A stretch of DNA of 64,000 nucleotides. Source: Saccharum officinarum. Lineage: Eukaryota; Streptophyta; Magnoliopsida; Poales; Poaceae. Where the stretch lies: the NCBI GenBank assembly GCA_020631735.1, contig CM036159.1, forward strand, positions 22,111,511-22,175,510, read 5' to 3'. Position 1 is the first letter of the stretch. The number at the start of each line of letters is the position of its first letter. The notes under the pieces are model-generated. The model saw nothing but the letters and a program-made list of their open reading frames with translations. It was not told the origin of the DNA and searched no databases. Of the stretch, positions 59,315 through 64,000 are shown piece after piece. A program made the translations under genes and the position numbers.

Positions 59315-60787
59315 GAAGACGCGCTCATCAGGTTCCTGAGGGGCAACGTGGATGTGTTTGCATGGAAACCTTCCAACATGCCCGGTGTACCTCGGAGCCT
59401 GATTGAGCACTCCTTAAATGTCAACAGCAAGGCCAAACCAATCAAGCAGAAGTTACGACGTTTCGCTCGTGACAAAAAGGAGGCGATTAGGGTAGAAGTT
59501 ACACGGCTTTTGGCAGCCGAATTTATCAAAGAAGTATATCATCCGGAATGGTTAGCCAACCCGGTTCTTGTACGCAAAAAGAATAATGAATGGAGAATGT
59601 GCGTTGATTACACTGATCTCAACAAACACTGCCCTAAGGACCCCTTTGGCTTACCTCGCATAGACGAGGTCGTAGATTCAACCGCCGGTTGCGAGCTGCT
59701 TTCCTTTCTCGATTGTTACTCTGGTTATCACCAGATCGCTCTCAAAAAGGACGACCAGATCAAGACGTCTTTTATCATGCCTTTCGGCGCCTACTGCTAC
59801 ATGACTATGTCGTTCGGGCTCAAAAACGCCAGTGCTACCTATCAACGCACTATACAGGCCTGCCTCAACGACGAGATAAAAGATGGCCTTGTCGAGGCTT
59901 ACGTCGACGATGTAGTTGTCAAAACCAAGGAAGCACATACCCTTGTTGATAATCTGGAACGCACCTTCGCAGCCCTTAATACGTTCCAATGGAAATTAAA
60001 CCCAAAGAAGTGCATTTTTGGTGTCCCTTCTGGCATATTGCTCGGCAACGTCGTCAGTTACGACGGCATACGCCCTAACCCGGAGAAAGTCAAAGTTGTC
60101 TTAGACATGAAGCCCCCAAAAAAGGTGAAGGATGTCCAGAAGCTCACCGGCTGCATGGCTGCTCTAAGCCGTTTCATATCAAGATTAGGAGAAAAAGGAC
60201 TACCGTTCTTCAAACTGCTCAAAGCATCCGAGAAATTTGAGTGGTCGGAGGAAGCAGACGCTGCCTTCACGCAGCTGAAACAATACCTCACTTTACCTCC
60301 AGTACTTACTGCTCCCAGAGAAGACGAAACTCTCCTCCTTTACATTGCGGCAACCGATCGGGTGGTCTCCACTACAATGGTGGTCGAGCGCGACGAGCCA
60401 GGCCACGCTTACAAGGTACAGCGGCCAATCTATTTCATTAGTGAGGTACTCAACGAATCCAAGACCAGGTACCCGCAGATTCACAAACTGCTCTACGCCA
60501 TACTGATAACATCCCGAAAGTTGAGACATTACTTCGACGGATATCGTGTGGTGGTCATGACTGAGTATCCTTTGGGGGACATCATTCACAATAAGGATGC
60601 GAACGGACGCATTGTCAAATGGGCAATGGAGCTATGCCCCTTTTCCTTGGAATTTGCAAGCCGTACTACAATCAAGTCTCAGGCACTCGTCGATTTCATC
60701 GTCGAGTGGACAGACTTAAAGCACGCCTGTCTCTCCGAGATCCGACGAATCTTGGACGATGTACTTCGATGGTTCTCTCAATATTGA
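59315..60787 (+). pseudogene. Tat reverse transcriptase and first RNase H
   Basis: It continues the gag-pro frame after the TAG. RT motifs: [46 protein letters not shown] and the catalytic YVDD at 59900-59911. The first RNase H region follows ([12 protein letters not shown], then [10 protein letters not shown]). The frame ends at TGA 60785 because of a shift between about 60710 and 60758; the second RNase H begins in another frame at 60759. Confidence 0.85.
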
Positions 60788-61226
60788 TGGTGCGGGAGCA
60801 GAAGTTCTTTTCGTATCACCATCCAAGGAGCAGCTCCGGTATGTCTTCAGGATTTACTTCCCAGCATCCAATAATGTCGCCGAGTATGAAGCTTGCCTGC
60901 ATGGTCTACGCATTGCGGTTGAGCTTGGAGTTAAACGTCTCTATGTCTACGAAGATTCGGCTCTGGTCATTAACCAACTCAACAAGGACTGGGACACGAC
61001 CAGTGAAAAGATGGGCGCATATTGCAAGTCGATAAGAAATCTGGAAGGCAGGTTCTATGGCATCGAGTACATATGCGTGGTCCGGGACAAGAACCAAGCA
61101 GCAGATGCGTTGTCAAAGTTAGGATCCTCCCGAGCCAAAATCCCACATGGAGTATTCGTCCAAGACCTGCTCACGCCTTCCATTGAAGATGAAGATTCAA
61201 CGACCGACAAAGTTTCAGAAAAGTAA
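60759..61226 (+). pseudogene. Second, plant-type RNase H of the Tat element
   Basis: The archaeal/plant-like RNase H acquired by the Tat clade: [15 protein letters not shown] (first Asp), NNVAEYEACLHGL (Glu), YEDSALVINQL (Asp), and a closing RDKNQAADALSKL (Asp). The catalytic acidic residues appear intact. It is frameshifted relative to the upstream RT. TAA at 61224 ends the frame before the integrase zinc-finger region. Confidence 0.85.
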
Positions 61227-62525
61227 TTAGTGGCTACGGTTCCGGCGCTGAGTACAACTGAGCCGCTTTCGACCACTAACAAGCCGGACTGGAGAACACC
61301 CTTCATCAAGTACTTAACAGATGGTAGCGGTTATATTGATCGACTAGAAAATGAGCGCCTGATGCGTCGCAGTAAGCAGTATCTGCTCGTTGATGGCAAG
61401 TTATGGCGAAAAAACGCTAAGGAGGAAATCTTGATGAAGTATGTAACCCAGGTGGAAGGTGAACATCTCCTAGACCAAATCCACTCTAGCTCCTGCGGCA
61501 ACCACGCGGCCTCAAGAACACTGGTCGGTAAGGCTTTCCGAGCAGGTTTCTATTAGCCATCAGCAGTAGTCGACGCAGAGAAGCTAGTTCGCCGCTGCAA
61601 GGGTTGTCAGTTCTTCTCCAAGAGAATCCATGTGCCAGCACACGAGATCCAGACGATTCCAGCCTCTTGGCCTTTCGCATGCTGGGGACTGGACATGATC
61701 GGGCCTTTCAAACCGGCTCCAGGGAAATTTACATTCGTCTTCGTGCTAATTGATAAATTTTCTAAGTGGATAGAATACATGCCTCTGGTACAGGCATCTT
61801 CAGAGAAAGCTATCACATTCCTCGACCAGGTCATCCACCGTTTCGGCGTGCCCAACAGCATCATTACCGATTTGGGTACTCAGTTCACCGGGAACGCTTT
61901 TTGGGACTTCTGCGATGAAAGGAGCATAGTTGTAAAATACGTCTCGGTGGCACACCCTAGAGCTAATGGACAAGTCAAGCGGGCAAATGACATGATTTTG
62001 GATGCATTAAAGAAGAGGATGTACAAAGCAAACGATAAAACTCCTGGTAGATGGCTCAAGGAGCTACCAGCCGTGGTATGGGGCCTCCGAACTCAGCCCA
62101 GTCGTAACACCGGCGTCTCACCATACTTTATGGTTTACGGCGCTGAGGTAGTCCTCCCAATAGATATAGCTTTCAGATCATCACGGGTAGAGAACTTTGA
62201 TGAGGGCAAGGTTAAGGAAGCACGGGAGCTAGAAATCAACAGCGCAGAGGAGAAAAGGCTCGATTCTTGCGTACGCACAGCCAAATACCTTGCTGTTTTG
62301 CGCAGGTACTACAACAAGAACGTTAAAGAGCATTTCTTCGTGTCGGGATTTAGTACTAAAGTGGAAGACGAACCAGGCCGGCGTCCACAAACTCGCAACC
62401 CCATGGGAGGGACCCTTCATGATCAAGGAAGTCACACGCCCAACGTCTTACAGGTTAGCTCACCTGGATGGCACGGACGTACCAAACTCGTGGCACATCG
62501 ACAAGCTTAAACGTTTCTATGCTTA
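61227..62525 (+). pseudogene. Tat integrase, broken and lacking the catalytic Glu
   Basis: The integrase N-terminal region (DQIHSSSCGNHAASRTL) is followed by TAG at 61554-61556, which falls at a position where relatives have Trp, then the C-C part of the zinc finger (CKGCQFF). In the core, Asp in WGLDMIGPF and Asp in IITDLGTQF are present. The expected catalytic Glu of the GQxE motif is Lys (codon 61977-61979, NGQVKRANDMIL). A frameshift near 62345 precedes the C-terminal domain (KWKTNQAGVHKLATPWEGPF), which ends near HIDKLKRFY. Confidence 0.85.
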
Positions 62526-62714
62526 CCACAATAACAAGCTTATAATGATATACAGTTACATTATTACAAGCTTACCTGAAGAGGCTCAAGTTTACAATAA
62601 CACAACTATGTCCTCCTTCTACAGCTCTAAGCCTATTACATTGGCTGGTCGGAGAGCAGGGCATTTACTGCTCGTCATCTCTAATACCCTAATCGAGTCT
62701 CGAGGACTCTTGAG

Positions 62715-63780
62715 CTAGTCAAGCTGAAGGGATGGCCCCACCGGTGCCTGGCTGGTCGAGACCGCAGGCTTCGTTGGTTGGCTTGCAGCTGATGGCATTT
62801 CCAGCTGGTTTGTCGACGGCGTACCCTGTACAGGTGTTGTCCCACCTCCGCACAGGTTAATATCGCCAATTATCTTTGAAGACAATTCCAGTTGGGTCGT
62901 CCGAAGCTCCTCGGCCTTGTCTGGGTCTACCTCCTTCGGGTACCCAGCCTCCAAGCGTTTGAGATCGATCAGGGGGTAGTGAGCACGCACCATGCTCAGC
63001 ACATGGGCACCCGTGTACTCACCCCCTCCTTCACGAAGTCTTGGAACCATCCCCATGCTTTCTTGCATCTCTCGACCAGTCCGAGCTGGGGCATCTTTAG
63101 CTCTTCTTCTGTGAGCGCCGGGTCGATAAGGTCGAGGATGGGCACATGCCAGTTGCTATTTCTTGGCACCGCTTTTTCCACATGTCCCGCTCCTCGGTGG
63201 TTTTAAGGCATTGTGCTTTCAAGTCGTCACGTTCCTTGATCACGGCCTCTAGGTGCTTCTTGGCATTGACTTTCAAAACTGAAAATAGTACAAGACATCA
63301 AACGTGATGACACGGCAAGGCAAGGTGGGCAATAGAATGAGAAAGGGGGTCTGGAGTGCTTACTTTTCAGGTCATCTTTCATTTTGTTATTTTGGTTTTG
63401 GAGTTCCGACTGGCTGCGTGCCAGTTTCTCATTGTCCTCCTTTAGGTAATCGCATTCAGCAAGCACACGGCTGTTTTCCCCTGGAGGTGGTCACTTCAGC
63501 TTCTAAACCTGCATTACAGCTATTACTGCAAAGAACAAATTAACACAAGTCCTACACTTGTTATGATACGGTGAAAAATTACCTGTTTTCTCCTGCTCTT
63601 TGCGTTGAAGTTGGCCGACCAGATCTTGGTTTTGTGCTTCTCGGTTGTCCTCTCCTGGTTGGCGTTTTCAAGTTGGTGTCGTAGGCGTTCCACTTCAGCC
63701 GTCAGCTCCTTATTGGCCATCGTGATTCTTCTATCTGTCGAAGCACCGTTTTCGGTATCTTGCAGTTTTCATCAAGTCTT
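62715..63780 (-). pseudogene. Antisense, intron-containing coiled-coil gene of the Tat element
   Basis: It lies between integrase and the missing 3' LTR, on the opposite strand to pol. Likely exons: 63583 up to at least 63720, 63364-63525, and 63278 down to the stop near 62715. Junctions fit GT-AG (CAG/GTAATT, TTTGCAG, AAAA/GTAAGC, TTTTCAG). The product is heptad-rich (ELTAEVERLRHQLENA, DYLKEDNEKLARSQSELQ, KKHLEAVIKERDDLKAQC). A conserved C-terminal segment follows (AWGWFQDFV, GEYTGAHVLSMVRAHYP, DLKRLEAGYP). At least three indels break the frame. Antisense ORFs at this position are known in Grande/RIRE2-type elements; function unknown. Confidence 0.65.
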
Positions 63781-63880
63781 NNNNNNNNNNNNNNNNNNNN
63801 NNNNNNNNNNNNNNNNNNNNNNNNNNNNNNNNNNNNNNNNNNNNNNNNNNNNNNNNNNNNNNNNNNNNNNNNNNNNNNNN
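63781..63880. other. Assembly gap (100 N)
   Basis: A 100-base placeholder. Left of it is the antisense gene of the Tat element; right of it is an unrelated LTR. The Tat 3' LTR and the 3' copia remainder are therefore missing or misplaced. Confidence 0.99.
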
Positions 63881-64000
63881 TCACGTCTTGGGTTGGAGCT
63901 ATGCCCGTCTGAGTCGTTTAAGGACCGATTCGCTGTACGTCCTTGAGTCATGTTGAACGCAGCTAACACTTAGTTGGCCGGATAACCCGTTCCGACCGCG
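63881..64000 (+). repeat. Fragment of the same LTR family as the nested solo LTR
   Basis: It matches 42133-42254 in the same orientation with only about two 1-bp indels (GGGTTGG against GGGTGTGG; CGCAGCTAAC against CGCAGTCTAAC). A second copy of the 4.8-kb LTR family thus begins or continues beyond the window. Confidence 0.88.

Larger units (their letters stand above)
55365..63780 (+). mobile_element. Tat-lineage gypsy element, 3' end lost in gap
   Basis: The 5' LTR is 55365-55837. Primer site TGGCGCGCCAGGTAGGG begins at 55839. Gag-protease, reverse transcriptase-RNase H, a second plant-type RNase H and integrase follow, then an antisense coiled-coil gene. The dual RNase H and the antisense gene mark the Tat clade (RIRE2/Grande relatives). 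Breaks: TAG at 59312-59314, a frameshift near 60710-60758, TAA at 61224, TAG at 61554 and a frameshift near 62345. The five bases before the LTR are CAAAT; the partner duplication is beyond the gap. Confidence 0.88.

Noticed and set aside
1..64000. CRISPR arrays, operons or other prokaryotic systems
   Set aside because: Regular direct repeats with unique spacers are absent, and all gene structure is eukaryotic (GT-AG introns, plant transposons).

Overview
The window is nuclear DNA of a grass. The evidence is one intron-rich plant gene set among grass-type transposons: Stowaway and Tourist-like MITEs, a Cassandra element carrying 5S rRNA sequence, a Sirevirus copia and a Tat-lineage gypsy element. 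Family composition suggests Andropogoneae (sugarcane, sorghum or Miscanthus group), but that is inference. Two runs of exactly 100 N (15651-15750 and 63781-63880) are scaffold joins.

Layout. 1-7600 is gene-poor and holds several MITEs and a 90-bp tandem repeat. 7785-11770 (+) is the only clearly intact gene: a six-exon QWRF/HAUS8 (augmin subunit 8-like) microtubule-associated protein of 612 residues, with every splice junction GT-AG and in phase 0. Two Tourist-like MITEs follow. At 14171-15650 (-) is a broken, unrecognised gene cut by the first gap and hit by a SINE with a 13-bp target duplication.

15751-43997 is one minus-strand, LTR-sharing array of a non-autonomous gypsy-type retrotransposon: LTR (cut by the gap), internal, LTR, internal, LTR, internal, LTR. 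LTRs are about 4.09 kb and internals about 3.53 kb. Each internal domain has a tRNA-Met-type primer site, a polypurine tract and a single ORF of about 302 codons (a dsRNA-binding-like N-terminal part plus a coiled coil), broken differently in each copy. The outermost LTR contains a nested 4.82-kb solo LTR of a related family (TSD CAACA).

43998-45815 is the remains of a Sirevirus-like LTR. 45816-52285 (-) is a decayed chromovirus-like gypsy whose gag is interrupted by a Cassandra (50077-51951), itself interrupted by a hAT-like element (50400-51518), which contains a Stowaway MITE (51044-51302). 52286-55364 (+) is the 5' part of a Sirevirus copia, interrupted by a Tat-lineage gypsy (55365 to the second gap) that carries dual RNase H and an antisense intron-containing coiled-coil gene. 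The last 120 bases are a second copy of part of the nested solo-LTR family.

Apart from the QWRF gene, and the broken gene beside it, the window is a record of nested insertion, LTR recombination and mutational decay. In-frame breaks are dominated by TAG codons at glutamine positions, as expected from deamination of CHG-methylated cytosine.
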